Positions 1 through 10,014 of a stretch of 64,000 nucleotides of DNA are shown piece after piece. Every line of letters starts with the position of its first letter. Within the stretch, counting starts at the first letter, position 1. Both the position numbers and the translations under genes were made by a program. The stretch lies in the NCBI GenBank assembly GCA_002344965.1, contig DDUU01000045.1, forward strand, positions 21,104-85,103, written 5' to 3'. Source of the stretch: Candidatus Tepidiaquacellales bacterium UBA2330 (GTDB lineage: Bacteria; Bacteroidota; Ignavibacteria; Tepidaquicellales; Tepidaquicellaceae). Below the pieces are notes generated by a model. The model saw only the letters and a list, made by a program, of their open reading frames with translations, was not told the DNA's origin and made no database searches.

Positions 1-1
1 C

Positions 2-139
2 AAATCAGAAAGGTGTCTAATAAATAAAACAATGTTGAATATTAAATTATACATATCAGTTATGGGAATGATTGCACCCGTATTCAATTTTGTGGATTCA
101 CCGGAAAGTCCGTGGTTCAACCGGAGGAGAAAAGAATAA
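2..139 (+). CDS. 3' end of an upstream reading frame (or 35-codon small ORF)
   Basis: The frame is open from the left edge to a TAA at 137-139, directly before a strong plus-strand terminator, so a real upstream gene probably ends here. The visible tail ends in a basic stretch (NRRRKE). If it is self-contained it would start at the ATG at 32 or at 62; neither has a Shine-Dalgarno sequence. No family is recognisable from the visible residues. Confidence 0.35.
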   Translation, partial: KSERCLINKTMLNIKLYISVMGMIAPVFNFVDSPESPWFNRRRKE

Positions 140-166
140 CCTCCGAATCTTTCAGAGATTTTAATA

Positions 167-201
167 ACCGCGGATACCAAAAGTATTCGCGGTTTTTTTT
201 T
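167..201 (+). terminator. Rho-independent terminator
   Basis: An 11-bp stem (ACCGCGGATAC at 167-177 with GTATTCGCGGT at 183-193, one G-T wobble) with a 5-nt loop is followed by a run of nine T. It ends whatever is transcribed into the window from the left and insulates the ABC transporter genes. Confidence 0.85.
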
Positions 202-237
202 CACTAAATCAAAAAATAAATTTCAGATTTTATTAAA

Positions 238-2091
238 ATGAATAATATTAAAAGACTTTTTCAGATACTCGGCAGATGGAAGTGGTATTATGTGCTTTCA
301 GGAGTACTGCTTATACTCGCTACTTTTATCAGAATGTTCGAACCCAAAGTGCTTCAGATGACAATTGATAAAGTCATTGTATTTTTTCAGACAGGCGGAA
401 AAGTGGCATACGTGCCGGATGATAAGATCACGGTTTTTTTATATTCGGTCCTGCCTGAATTTAAAATTGATAATCCTGAACTGATACTCGTGTCTCTTGG
501 AATAATATTTCTTATCATATCATTATTGAGAGGGATGTTCTCATTTTCATCAAGCGCAATTACCGCTTCATCGACAGAAAAGGCGACAAAAAATCTCAGA
601 CTGAGATTGTTCTCGCATATTCAGGCGCTGCCGCTGGCATATCATTCCAGGACTCCGACGGGCGAACTTGTACAGAGATGCACAGGAGATGTCGAGACAG
701 TAAGAAAATTTGCTGCGACGCAGGTAGTGGAAGTTATAAGAATGCTTGCTCTTTTTTCCGGCGCTTTTATTATGATGCTTTCTATAAATGTTGGATATGC
801 TTTCATAGCTATTTTTCTGGTACCTGTAATTTTGATCGGCACTTTGCTTTTTTTCAAAAAGGAAAGTCAGATCTGGGCAGAACATGAAATAAGGCAGGAT
901 AAGCTTTCAGTAATTGTTCAGGAAAATCTTTCCGGCATCAGAGTAGTGAAAGCGTTTGCAAAAGAGAAATTCGAAATTGATAAATTCACAGCTCAGAATA
1001 TTGAAAAAAGGAAGTGGGGACTGAAACTGAATTCTCTGCACAGAATATTCTGGCCCTCAGCGGATTTTCTGATACATACACAGATTGCTGTTTCAATTTT
1101 TTACGGAGGATATCTTGCTCTTAATAATCAGCTTACAGTAGGTGAATACACGGCGTTCTACGCTTATTCAATGTTAGTCACTTGGCCGATGCGAAGACTC
1201 GGACAGCTAGTAAGCGATATGGGAATGGCGACAGTTGCAATTAACAGATTGTTTTCTATACTTGAAACTGAGCAGGAAAATTATGAAGGCAGTAATTTTT
1301 CAGATGAAAAATTAAAAGGTGAAATAGAATTCAGGAATGTTTCATTTAACTATGAAGGCAGTGAAAAGAAAAGAGTCCTGAATAATATAAGCTTTAAAGT
1401 AAAAGCCGGTGAAAAAATCGCGCTGCTCGGACCTACCGGTGCAGGTAAGACGACTATAATTTCTCTTATGCTCAGATTTTTTGATCCGGATTCAGGAAAG
1501 ATACTGATAGACGGTGTAGAGACGGAAAAGTATTCAAAAGAATATCTGCGCAGCAGATTCGGTGTTGTATTGCAGAAGCCGTTTCTTTTTTCTACGACTA
1601 TTAAAGACAATATAGCATATGCAAAACCGGATTCGCATATTGATGAAGTAGTGGAAGCAGCAAGCGCTGCAAGAATCCATGATATTATTACTGAGGTGTT
1701 TCCGGAATCTTATGAGACTATTGTCGGTGAAAAAGGAGTAACGCTTTCAGGTGGTCAGAAGCAGAGAGTAACAATTGCGAGAACTCTGCTGAAAGATCCG
1801 GATATTCTGATACTGGATGATTCCACTTCAGCAATTGATTCGGAAACTGAATTTGAAATTCAGCGGAAGCTCAGGAAATTAATGAAAGATAAAACCACTT
1901 TTATTATAGCGCACAGGATCACTTCCATTCAGGATTGTGACAGAATAATTGTGCTTGATAAAGGCAGGATACTTGAGGAAGGTACTCATGAAGAGCTTAT
2001 AAAAAATAACGGCTTTTATAAAAAGATACTGGACATACAGGTTTCAATAGAAGAAGAGATCGATGCTGAGACAGTATCTGAAGAAAATTAG
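238..2091 (+). CDS. Heterodimeric ABC exporter subunit, degenerate-site half
   Basis: This is an inner-membrane half-transporter of the MsbA/multidrug exporter type: an N-terminal six-helix domain (about residues 1-330) fused to a nucleotide-binding domain (about 350-600). Walker A GPTGAGKT is at residues 398-405, signature LSGGQ at 503-507, and an H-loop (IIAHR) follows. After Walker B the catalytic Glu is replaced by Asp (LDDS, Asp528), as in TM287- or YheI-type subunits. The next gene carries the opposite defect (normal Glu, altered signature), so the two should form one heterodimer with one consensus and one degenerate ATP site. The substrate cannot be read from sequence; drug or lipid export is the family norm. 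The ATG start follows an AT-rich leader with no Shine-Dalgarno. Confidence 0.9.
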   Translation: MNNIKRLFQILGRWKWYYVLSGVLLILATFIRMFEPKVLQMTIDKVIVFFQTGGKVAYVPDDKITVFLYSVLPEFKIDNPELILVSLGIIFLIISLLRGMFSFSSSAITASSTEKATKNLRLRLFSHIQALPLAYHSRTPTGELVQRCTGDVETVRKFAATQVVEVIRMLALFSGAFIMMLSINVGYAFIAIFLVPVILIGTLLFFKKESQIWAEHEIRQDKLSVIVQENLSGIRVVKAFAKEKFEIDKFTAQNIEKRKWGLKLNSLHRIFWPSADFLIHTQIAVSIFYGGYLALNNQLTVGEYTAFYAYSMLVTWPMRRLGQLVSDMGMATVAINRLFSILETEQENYEGSNFSDEKLKGEIEFRNVSFNYEGSEKKRVLNNISFKVKAGEKIALLGPTGAGKTTIISLMLRFFDPDSGKILIDGVETEKYSKEYLRSRFGVVLQKPFLFSTTIKDNIAYAKPDSHIDEVVEAASAARIHDIITEVFPESYETIVGEKGVTLSGGQKQRVTIARTLLKDPDILILDDSTSAIDSETEFEIQRKLRKLMKDKTTFIIAHRITSIQDCDRIIVLDKGRILEEGTHEELIKNNGFYKKILDIQVSIEEEIDAETVSEEN

Positions 2092-2181
2092 ATAAAAAAA
2101 ATTCAAGAGAAGATTTTTCATTTTCTGATTTAAAAAATTATTATTAAAATTTATTATTAAAAATTATACTTACAGAAATTT

Positions 2182-4017
2182 ATGAGTAAGCTAAATGAAA
2201 CAAAATTCAGTAACGATGGAAGTCTTTATCCGTTTCTGAAAAGACTTTTTACTTACAGCTTAAGATACAGAAAATGGCTGGCGGGGTTTGTAGTTTTTGT
2301 ACTTGGTGTAGCCGCAGTAGAGGCGATTTTTCCTCTGATTTGGCTGAGTCTGCTCGATAATGCAATAGTGCCTGCTATAGAAAATAATAGATCTCCGTCT
2401 GCGGGAAGCGTGAACGGAAATCCTGATCTGAGTCTGCTGACTTACTACTGCGGAATAATTTTCTTTCTCGGAGTAGCATTGTCGGGATCAGTATTTATGT
2501 TCATAAATTTTGCAGGTAAGATACAGGAATATGTTATGTTTGACATAAGACAGGATTTATTTAAGAAACTTCAGGAACTTTCTTTCTCATTTTATGATAA
2601 ATCTGCGGTCGGCTGGCTGATGTCGAGGATCACTTCCGATACTATCAAAGTAACAGAACTTATCTCATGGGGATTCATTGAATTTGTATGGGGAGTCGGA
2701 ATGATAATTTTCTGTATTACCGCAATGCTTATTTATAATGTAAAGCTTGCAATGATCGTAATACTAACTATACCGGTTTTAACTCTGATCTCAGTAAAGT
2801 TAAGAAAACTCATACTTAAATATTCAAGAGAGTCGAGAAGATTCAACAGTGAGATCACGGCAAGTTACAATGAGCACATAGTCGGTGTTGAAGTTAACAA
2901 AAGCATGGTTCAGGAGAGCAGGGCAACGGAAGAATTTGATTCATTAAGCGACAAGATGAGAATCTCTTCATATAAATCCGCATACTACTCTGCTCTGTAT
3001 CAGCCGTTAGTGATATTCGGCGGATCTGTAGCAGCCGCTTTGATAATTTTTTACGGAGGCAGTATGGCAGTAACTTTCCCGGCTGAAATTTCCGTAGGTA
3101 TGCTTGCTGCTTTTTTCGGATACGCGACACTTATATATGAACCTATTCTGGACATATCCAGATTCTATTCACAGGCACAGAATAGTATATCAGCAGGCGA
3201 AAGAATCTTTTCATTACTTGATACTCAGCCAACCATTAAGGACAGGGAAAATGCAACTGATTTCAGTGAAATATCCGGTGACATAGAATTTGAGAATGTT
3301 TCATTTTTCTATGAAAAGAATAAACCTGTACTGGAAAATTTAAATCTGAAGATCAAAGCCGGAGAATCCATTGCTCTTGTAGGTGAAACAGGCGGCGGGA
3401 AATCTTCCATAATAAATCTGATCTGCAGATTTTATGAACCTACAGGCGGAGTTATAAAAATTGACGGAGAGGATTATACAGAGAAAACCACAGTTAGTCT
3501 GAGAAATAAGCTCGCTGTCGTTCTTCAGACACCGCATTTGTTTTCCGGTACAATCAGAGAAAATATAAAATACGGAAGAGACGATGCGGACGAATCAGAG
3601 ATAGTAAATTCGCTGCTTCTGATAGGCGGAGATGAATTCATAAACAGACTTGATGAAGAAGCGGGGGAAGGCGGTGAGAAACTCTCGCTCGGTGAGAAAC
3701 AGATGATCTCCTTTGCAAGAGCCATACTGGCAGATCCGAGAATTTTTATAATGGATGAAGCTACTTCTTCTATTGATACGCTTGCGGAAGCCAAGATACA
3801 GAACGGAATTCATGAACTGATAAAAGGCAGAACTTCCATTATAATCGCTCACAGGTTATCAACTATAAAAAACTGTGACAGGATTATAGTAATTAAAAAA
3901 GGCAAGATAATCGAAGACGGAAGCCACAAACAGCTTATGCATGCAAAGGGTAGTTATTACAGTCTGTATACAAGACAGCTCAGAGAACAAAGAGAAAATG
4001 AAATGCTGAAATGTTAA
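2182..4017 (+). CDS. Heterodimeric ABC exporter subunit, consensus-Glu half
   Basis: This is the second half-transporter of the exporter, 90 bp behind the first, same strand and nearly the same length (611 versus 617 aa). It has six predicted membrane helices, then an ATPase domain with Walker A GETGGGKS (401-408) and Walker B ending in the normal catalytic pair MDE (Asp525-Glu526). Its signature motif is degenerate (LSLGEKQ at 501-507 instead of LSGGQ). With its partner's intact LSGGQ and missing Glu, this is the arrangement of asymmetric type IV ABC exporters, where only one composite site hydrolyses ATP efficiently. Co-transcription is inferred from spacing; no terminator is visible between the genes. 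Confidence 0.9.
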   Translation: MSKLNETKFSNDGSLYPFLKRLFTYSLRYRKWLAGFVVFVLGVAAVEAIFPLIWLSLLDNAIVPAIENNRSPSAGSVNGNPDLSLLTYYCGIIFFLGVALSGSVFMFINFAGKIQEYVMFDIRQDLFKKLQELSFSFYDKSAVGWLMSRITSDTIKVTELISWGFIEFVWGVGMIIFCITAMLIYNVKLAMIVILTIPVLTLISVKLRKLILKYSRESRRFNSEITASYNEHIVGVEVNKSMVQESRATEEFDSLSDKMRISSYKSAYYSALYQPLVIFGGSVAAALIIFYGGSMAVTFPAEISVGMLAAFFGYATLIYEPILDISRFYSQAQNSISAGERIFSLLDTQPTIKDRENATDFSEISGDIEFENVSFFYEKNKPVLENLNLKIKAGESIALVGETGGGKSSIINLICRFYEPTGGVIKIDGEDYTEKTTVSLRNKLAVVLQTPHLFSGTIRENIKYGRDDADESEIVNSLLLIGGDEFINRLDEEAGEGGEKLSLGEKQMISFARAILADPRIFIMDEATSSIDTLAEAKIQNGIHELIKGRTSIIIAHRLSTIKNCDRIIVIKKGKIIEDGSHKQLMHAKGSYYSLYTRQLREQRENEMLKC

Positions 4018-4043
4018 TACAGGTTCATAACAGTTAAAGAATA

Positions 4044-4110
4044 ATAACTCCGGTTATGAAAGTTATCCGGCAAATAATCGACTTAACGCACTTAAAGTAA
4101 ACGGAGTTAT
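4044..4110 (+). other. Long-range inverted repeat upstream of rsgA
   Basis: ATAACTCCG (4044-4052) and CGGAGTTAT (4102-4110) are exact inverted repeats. Inside, ATAACT also matches AGTTAT (4061-4066), so two mutually exclusive stems can be drawn. No T-run follows, so it is not a normal terminator; its function is unknown. Confidence 0.3.
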
Positions 4111-4168
4111 AGATTCTTTACATTAACAAGTTTTACAGTTTAAATTATTTATAAATCAAATAATAAAT

Positions 4169-5242
4169 TTGACAAATTATACAAATCTTGTTCCGGTCGG
4201 GTGGAATGAATTTTTTGAAGATCAAATGAAAGGTCTTGAAGAAAATCTTATACCCGGAAGAATTATTATCAGTAATAAAAATAATTATCTTATCAGTGTT
4301 GGCGAAAGGGAAATTACCGGAGAAGTTTCAGGTAAATTTCACTTCAACGCGGAGAGTAAGGATGAATTTCCAGCCGTCGGAGACTGGGTATTGATGAGAA
4401 AGTTTGACGGTTATGATAATGCTATTATAGAATCCGTTATGAAAAGAAAAAGCAAGCTGTCCAGAAATTCAGCGGGTCTGAAACTGGAAGAGCAGATACT
4501 TGCGTCGAATATTGACATTGTGTTTATAATATCATCCTTAAATCAGGACATAAATCTAAGAAGACTTGAGAGATATGTTTCACTGATTATTGATAATAAA
4601 TTAACACCGGTATTGATACTCAGTAAATCAGATCTCTGTGATAATGCGGATGAGAAACTTGAAGAAGTAAAAAAGATCTCAGGTAAATATGATATTCATG
4701 TAATCAGCGCATTAAAAAATACCGGAATGAATGAACTGAGAAAATATTTTGCCGGCAATAAGACGGTGGCGGTGATTGGCTCTTCAGGGGTCGGAAAATC
4801 TACAATTATAAATAATCTCTGCGGTGAACCGATTATGGAAGTAAGTGATATTAGTTTATACAAAGACAAGGGACGGCATACTACTTCACACCGCGAGCTT
4901 ATTTTTTTAAAAGAAGGCGGATCAATAATTGATACTCCGGGAATGCGCGAACTACAGCTTTGGGAAGGTAACGAAGGACTTTCCGAAGCATTTCCTGATA
5001 TTGAAAAATATTTAGGTCAATGCAGATTCTCTGACTGTGAGCACGATACCGAGCCGGGATGCGCAATCAAAGATGCAATAGAAAGAGGGGAATTTGACAG
5101 CAAGCGATTTCAAAGCTATAAAAAACTTGAAAGAGAAATTTTCAGATTTGAAAATAAAAGCAATAAGAAAGCAATGCTCAAAGAAAAAAAGAAGTGGAAA
5201 AAAATGTCTTATCAGATAAGAAAATCCCAGCATAAAAAATGA
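4169..5242 (+). CDS. rsgA: Ribosome small subunit-dependent GTPase RsgA
   Basis: RsgA is a cytoplasmic GTPase acting late in 30S subunit maturation. The protein has an N-terminal OB-fold, a circularly permuted GTPase domain with motifs in the order G4 (SKSD), G5 (SAL), G1 (GSSGVGKS), G3 (DTPGM), and a C-terminal zinc knuckle containing DCEHDTEPGC. Length (357 aa) is normal, with a lysine-rich tail. The start is TTG with no Shine-Dalgarno, as for several genes in this window. It stands alone, about 150 bp from its neighbours. Confidence 0.95.
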   Translation: MTNYTNLVPVGWNEFFEDQMKGLEENLIPGRIIISNKNNYLISVGEREITGEVSGKFHFNAESKDEFPAVGDWVLMRKFDGYDNAIIESVMKRKSKLSRNSAGLKLEEQILASNIDIVFIISSLNQDINLRRLERYVSLIIDNKLTPVLILSKSDLCDNADEKLEEVKKISGKYDIHVISALKNTGMNELRKYFAGNKTVAVIGSSGVGKSTIINNLCGEPIMEVSDISLYKDKGRHTTSHRELIFLKEGGSIIDTPGMRELQLWEGNEGLSEAFPDIEKYLGQCRFSDCEHDTEPGCAIKDAIERGEFDSKRFQSYKKLEREIFRFENKSNKKAMLKEKKKWKKMSYQIRKSQHKK

Positions 5243-5396
5243 TATTAAATTGATTCAAAATTTTACTTTGTCAGATAAAAATTCTTATTAATAATGAAGT
5301 AATCTTCGTAATTTGTCAATCCCGTAACATTTTTAAAATTTTAATTTATAAATTGCATTCAAATAAAACTTTGAAAGATGCAGGTTTTATGTCTTT

Positions 5397-8261
5397 ATGA
5401 AAACACTTCCCAGCGGAAAGGTAACATTTCTTTTTACGGATATAGAAGGCAGTGTAAAGCTTGCTCAGAAGCATTCCGGAATTTTAAAAGAACTTCTTGA
5501 TAAGCATAATGATATTATTGAACAGTCAGTAACTGAAAATAACGGATTCGTTTTTAAAATAATCGGCGATGCTTTCTGCTGTTCTTTTGAGAATCCAAAA
5601 GATGCTCTGAATGCTTCCGTATCCGCTCAGAGAAAATTTAATTCCGAAGACTGGAAAGGCGCTGAAATGAAGGTGCGAATGGGAATTCATACCGGACCTG
5701 CTGAATGGTCAGAATCAGGGTATATGGGTTATATGACATTAGCGCGTTCACACAGGGTGATGTCTGCGGCAAACGGCGGTCAGATAATTATCTCCGAAGA
5801 TTCGAAAAATGCAATTAATGAAGATTTAAATGACAAAATCAAATTCCGTGATCTTGGTGAGAGAAGACTTAAGGATCTTATCCGTCCTATAAAATTATTT
5901 CAGCCTTTAGCTGAAGGTATAATTTCTGAATTTCCTCCTTTAAAAACCCTCGATGCACGGCCTAACAATCTGCCTTTACAGCTGTCAAGTTTTATCGGCA
6001 GGGAAGATGAAATTTCAACTCTTAAAAAATTATTATCAGAATCCAGACTTATTACATTAATCGGGTCCGGAGGTTCCGGAAAAACCAGACTTTCGCTGCA
6101 GGCAGGAGCGGATCTAATTGATAAATATATTAACGGTGTTTGGTTTATAGATCTCGCAGCACTGCAGGATGGAAATCTGATTTATCTGAAAATTGCTGAA
6201 TCTATTGGTCTGAATGAGCAGCAGGGAAAATCTATTGAAGAAAATATTTATGATTATATAAAGGATAAGGAATTACTTATTATCCTTGATAACTGCGAAC
6301 ATCTGATAAATGATTGCGCAAATTTATGCATGAATTTTCTTCGTCATTCTTCAAAGATGAAAATCCTTGCAACGAGCAGGGAAGCGCTAAAATGTCACGG
6401 AGAAATTTTACTAAACGTACCTCCTTTAAAATTTCCTGTACCGAAGGATAACCCTGCTCCAGAAAAATTAGTTCAGTATGAAGCAGTAAGATTATTTATT
6501 GAGAGAGCATTAAGCGTCAGTTCAAATTTCCGTGTAAATAACGAAAATGCATCTGCTCTTGCCGGAATCTGTTTTCAGTTAGACGGGATACCGCTTGCAA
6601 TAGAACTTGCCGCTGCAAGAGTAAAAATATTACCGCTTGAAAAAATTTATGAAAAGCTTAGTGACAGATTCAGACTTTTAACCGGCGGCAGCAGGACAAT
6701 GCTTCCGAGGCAGCAGACACTTAGCGCAATGATAGACTGGAGCTACGATCTGTTAAATGAAAAAGAAAAATTATTATTTGAAAGGTTATCTGTTTTCTCA
6801 GGCGGCTGGACTCTTGAAGCTGCCGAGAAAATATGTTCGGATGAGATGATTGAAGAATTTGAAGTAATAGATATTCTTTCCGGACTGATTGAAAAATCTC
6901 TTGTTGTTTCAAAAGATACCGAAAATGAAATCCGTTTCAATATGCTTGTAACTATCCGCCAATATGCTTTAAATAAAATTAAAGATGGTAATAACATTTT
7001 TTCAAAACATTTTTTTTATTTTAAAGATACAGGAAATTATGCAATGCATATATCAAAAGGACTGGATCAAAAGAAATATATAGATATTATGGAGTCTGAG
7101 ACTGATAATATCAGAGCGGCAATAAACTGGGGAACGGATAATGAAACTGAAGAGACATTCAGATTTATAAATAATCTGTCTGAATTCTGGAGAATCAAAG
7201 GATATTATTCGGAAGGATATCAGACCTGTAAAAATATACTTAAGAAGAAACCGGAAGTAAGCGGTAATCTAAAAGCGGATGTATTGTATTCCCAGGCACT
7301 GAGTGCTTACGGAATAGGTAAATTAAAAGAAATGGAAGATATTACAAACAGCTGTCTGTCCTTGTATGAAGAATTAGATAACAGTTTCGGAATTGCAAAA
7401 TGCTATGAGCTGCTTGGAATAATCTGCAATGCAAGGTCAGATGATCTGAAAAAGACATCGGATTATCATTATAAATCTCTAAAAATATTCAGAGAACTGG
7501 GAGAGAAATGTGATATAGCAAATTCATTGTATAATTTATCCTTTATCCTGCACAGGCAGGGAGATATGGAAACAGCTTTTAAAATGAAAAATGAAGCGCT
7601 TGAAATATTTAAAGAAATCGGTGACACACACAGGATTGCTTTGATACTTGCAAATCTGGGTGTGATTTATTTCAGGATGGAGGAGTACGATAAAGCGCAG
7701 TCATATACTGAAGAAAGTCTGGCGCTTTCGTATCAGATAGGAGACAAGTATTTGATTTCAATAAACCTTGTAAACTTCGGCTGTATAAATACAGGTATAA
7801 AAGATTATGAAAAAGCTCTTGAATATTTAGAGAAAGCTATGGAAATATTCAGTGAATGCGGTTATATCATTAATGTTATCCCTGCTTTATTATATATCGG
7901 TGAAGTATATAAATTTACGGGTGAATTTGAAAAAGCAATTGTAAATTATAAAGAATCAGTATTGAAAGGATCAGAAAACGGCATTGAATATTTTCTTCCA
8001 AATAACATATTCGGAATGGCTGAAGTTTTTTTCAAAACAAAAAAATTTGATAAATCATATAAATTTTTTCAAATGCTGAAAACATTGGATGAAGTTCATG
8101 ACAAAAAAATAGGAGTCAAAAAAAGTATTTCAGTTGAAAAATATATGAATCAGTTGTTTGAAATTTCAGGAGAGAATAGAAAATTAAAAGACGCAGTTCT
8201 AGATACTGATTTAAGCGTCGATGACATAATAAAGATCGCGCTTTCAGAAGAAAATGTTTAG
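5397..8261 (+). CDS. Class III cyclase domain / AfsR-like ATPase / TPR protein
   Basis: This is a large cytoplasmic signalling protein. Residues about 1-175 form a class III nucleotide cyclase domain with both metal-binding Asp motifs (FTDIEGS, IGDAF). About 195-480 is a STAND/AfsR-type P-loop ATPase (GREDEI, Walker A GSGGSGKT at 223-230, IILDNCE, SGIPLAIELAAARV-like GIPLAIELAAA), then a winged-helix-like segment, and from about 600 onward tetratricopeptide repeats. In the catalytic stretch LARSHRVM, the usual transition-state Asn appears to be Ala while the Arg is kept, by eye alignment; catalytic activity is therefore uncertain. It is monocistronic-looking, 46 bp before an M3 peptidase gene. 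Ligand and output are unknown. Confidence 0.85.
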   Translation: MKTLPSGKVTFLFTDIEGSVKLAQKHSGILKELLDKHNDIIEQSVTENNGFVFKIIGDAFCCSFENPKDALNASVSAQRKFNSEDWKGAEMKVRMGIHTGPAEWSESGYMGYMTLARSHRVMSAANGGQIIISEDSKNAINEDLNDKIKFRDLGERRLKDLIRPIKLFQPLAEGIISEFPPLKTLDARPNNLPLQLSSFIGREDEISTLKKLLSESRLITLIGSGGSGKTRLSLQAGADLIDKYINGVWFIDLAALQDGNLIYLKIAESIGLNEQQGKSIEENIYDYIKDKELLIILDNCEHLINDCANLCMNFLRHSSKMKILATSREALKCHGEILLNVPPLKFPVPKDNPAPEKLVQYEAVRLFIERALSVSSNFRVNNENASALAGICFQLDGIPLAIELAAARVKILPLEKIYEKLSDRFRLLTGGSRTMLPRQQTLSAMIDWSYDLLNEKEKLLFERLSVFSGGWTLEAAEKICSDEMIEEFEVIDILSGLIEKSLVVSKDTENEIRFNMLVTIRQYALNKIKDGNNIFSKHFFYFKDTGNYAMHISKGLDQKKYIDIMESETDNIRAAINWGTDNETEETFRFINNLSEFWRIKGYYSEGYQTCKNILKKKPEVSGNLKADVLYSQALSAYGIGKLKEMEDITNSCLSLYEELDNSFGIAKCYELLGIICNARSDDLKKTSDYHYKSLKIFRELGEKCDIANSLYNLSFILHRQGDMETAFKMKNEALEIFKEIGDTHRIALILANLGVIYFRMEEYDKAQSYTEESLALSYQIGDKYLISINLVNFGCINTGIKDYEKALEYLEKAMEIFSECGYIINVIPALLYIGEVYKFTGEFEKAIVNYKESVLKGSENGIEYFLPNNIFGMAEVFFKTKKFDKSYKFFQMLKTLDEVHDKKIGVKKSISVEKYMNQLFEISGENRKLKDAVLDTDLSVDDIIKIALSEENV

Positions 8262-8307
8262 AAAGATTAACTAAAAAATTATAATTTAAAAAACAAATAA
8301 CAGCCAA

Positions 8308-10014
8308 ATGAAATTCTCAGAAATGAAATATGCAAGACCGGATATAGAAAATGTAAGTAAAAATTTTAGAGAACTGATCCGGAAATTTAAGGAGTCGAAA
8401 TCATTTGATGAAGCGGACCGCATTCTTGATGAAATAAATACATTAAGAAATCATTTTTACACAATGAAAGTAATCGCATTTATAAATTATTCGATTGATA
8501 CAGATAACAAAAATTTTCAGTCGGAGCAGGATTATTTTGATGAAACGGAACCTGTTTTCAATGATATTGAAACTGAATATTACCGCGAACTTGTAAATTC
8601 TGAATACAGGGAAGAGCTTTCCGGGAAATACGGAAAGCATTTATTTGAAATTGCTGAAATTTTTCTGAAGAGCATATCTCATGAAATAATAGAAGAACTG
8701 AAAAAGGAGAATCACCTGAAGAGCGAATATTTAAAACTAAAGGCCTCGGCAAAAGTGGATTTTATGGGGTCGGAAAAAAATCTTCAGGAGCTGCAGCCGT
8801 ACATGGAATCCAAAGATCAGGAAATCCGGCATAAAGCGGTAAATTCATACTGGGGATTTTTTGCCGATAATACAATAGAGTTAGATAAAATATTTGATAA
8901 GTTAATAAAACTAAGAAATGAAATGGCTTTAAAAATGGGATATAAAAATTTTATAGAACTCGGATATGCAAGGATGATGCGGATGGATTACGATGAAAAG
9001 ATGGTATGGGATTTTCGCGAAAATGTAAAAAAATATATAGTACCTTTAAGTATAAAATTAAGAGAAAGACAAAGAAAACGTCTGAGTCTGAATAAACTTT
9101 TATTTCATGATGCTTCAATAAGATTTAAATCCGGAAACGCGGTTCCAAAGGGAGATCCTGAATGGATAATGGAAGAAGGAAAAAAAATGTATGACGAGCT
9201 TTCTCCGGAGACGAGAGAGTTCATAGATTTTATGATGGAGAATGAATTGTTTGATGTGTTCAGCAGAAAAGGAAAAGCAGATATGGGATATTGCGATTAT
9301 ATATCAGATTACAAGAGTCCGTATATATTCGCTAATATGAACGGAACGGAAGATGATATAACAGTCCTGACACATGAGGCAGGCCATGCATTCCAGTCAT
9401 ACTGCAGCCGTGATTTTCATTTCAGGGAATATTCAAATCCGACATCTGAAACAGCAGAGATCCATTCCATGAGTATGGAATTTCTTACTTATCCATGGAT
9501 GAAGTTATTTTTCAGAGAAGATACGGATAAATTTAAGTTTTCACATATTAATGAATGTATAAAGTTTATTCCTTACGGTGTGCTAGTGGATCATTTTCAG
9601 CACTGGGTATATGAGAATCCCGGAGCGACACCGACTGAAAGAAAGAATAGGTGGAGAGAGCTGGAGAAAATTTACATACCTGATCTGGATTTCGGAGATA
9701 TTGAATTTCTTGAGCAGGGAGGAAGGTGGCAGAAGCAGGGGCATATTTATGAGAGTCCTTTTTATTATATAGATTATTGTCTGGCTCAGATGTGCGCATT
9801 TCAATTCTGGAGTAAGGCGATACATAACGTTAATGACAATTTTGAAAATTCAATACGTGAATATATAGAGTTATGTAAAAAAGGGGGAAGCGATACATTT
9901 TTAAAACTTGCAGAGAGTGCAAATTTGCGTTCGCCATTTTCCGAGGATTTGTTCAGGGATATATCTAAAGAGTTAGAGGAATATACAGATAGTGTGAATG
10001 ATACGGAGTTTTAG
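8308..10014 (+). CDS. M3 family oligoendopeptidase (first paralogue)
   Basis: This is a zinc metallo-oligopeptidase of the M3/PepF group, expected to degrade short peptides in the cytoplasm. The zinc-binding HEAGH motif is at residues 356-360, and the third-ligand region (ETAEIHSMSMEF) follows about 30 residues later. There is no signal peptide. The 568-aa length equals that of the gene at 12562, with which it shares long collinear motifs, so the two are a diverged tandem duplication separated by typA and a ferredoxin-like gene. The ATG start has no Shine-Dalgarno. Confidence 0.93.
   Translation: MKFSEMKYARPDIENVSKNFRELIRKFKESKSFDEADRILDEINTLRNHFYTMKVIAFINYSIDTDNKNFQSEQDYFDETEPVFNDIETEYYRELVNSEYREELSGKYGKHLFEIAEIFLKSISHEIIEELKKENHLKSEYLKLKASAKVDFMGSEKNLQELQPYMESKDQEIRHKAVNSYWGFFADNTIELDKIFDKLIKLRNEMALKMGYKNFIELGYARMMRMDYDEKMVWDFRENVKKYIVPLSIKLRERQRKRLSLNKLLFHDASIRFKSGNAVPKGDPEWIMEEGKKMYDELSPETREFIDFMMENELFDVFSRKGKADMGYCDYISDYKSPYIFANMNGTEDDITVLTHEAGHAFQSYCSRDFHFREYSNPTSETAEIHSMSMEFLTYPWMKLFFREDTDKFKFSHINECIKFIPYGVLVDHFQHWVYENPGATPTERKNRWRELEKIYIPDLDFGDIEFLEQGGRWQKQGHIYESPFYYIDYCLAQMCAFQFWSKAIHNVNDNFENSIREYIELCKKGGSDTFLKLAESANLRSPFSEDLFRDISKELEEYTDSVNDTEF

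Noticed and set aside
62..139. MGMIAPV at the left edge as a third MIRAP leader
   Set aside because: The peptide resembles MNMIRAPV, but there is no Shine-Dalgarno and the frame is open to the window edge, so it is more likely the end of a longer gene.
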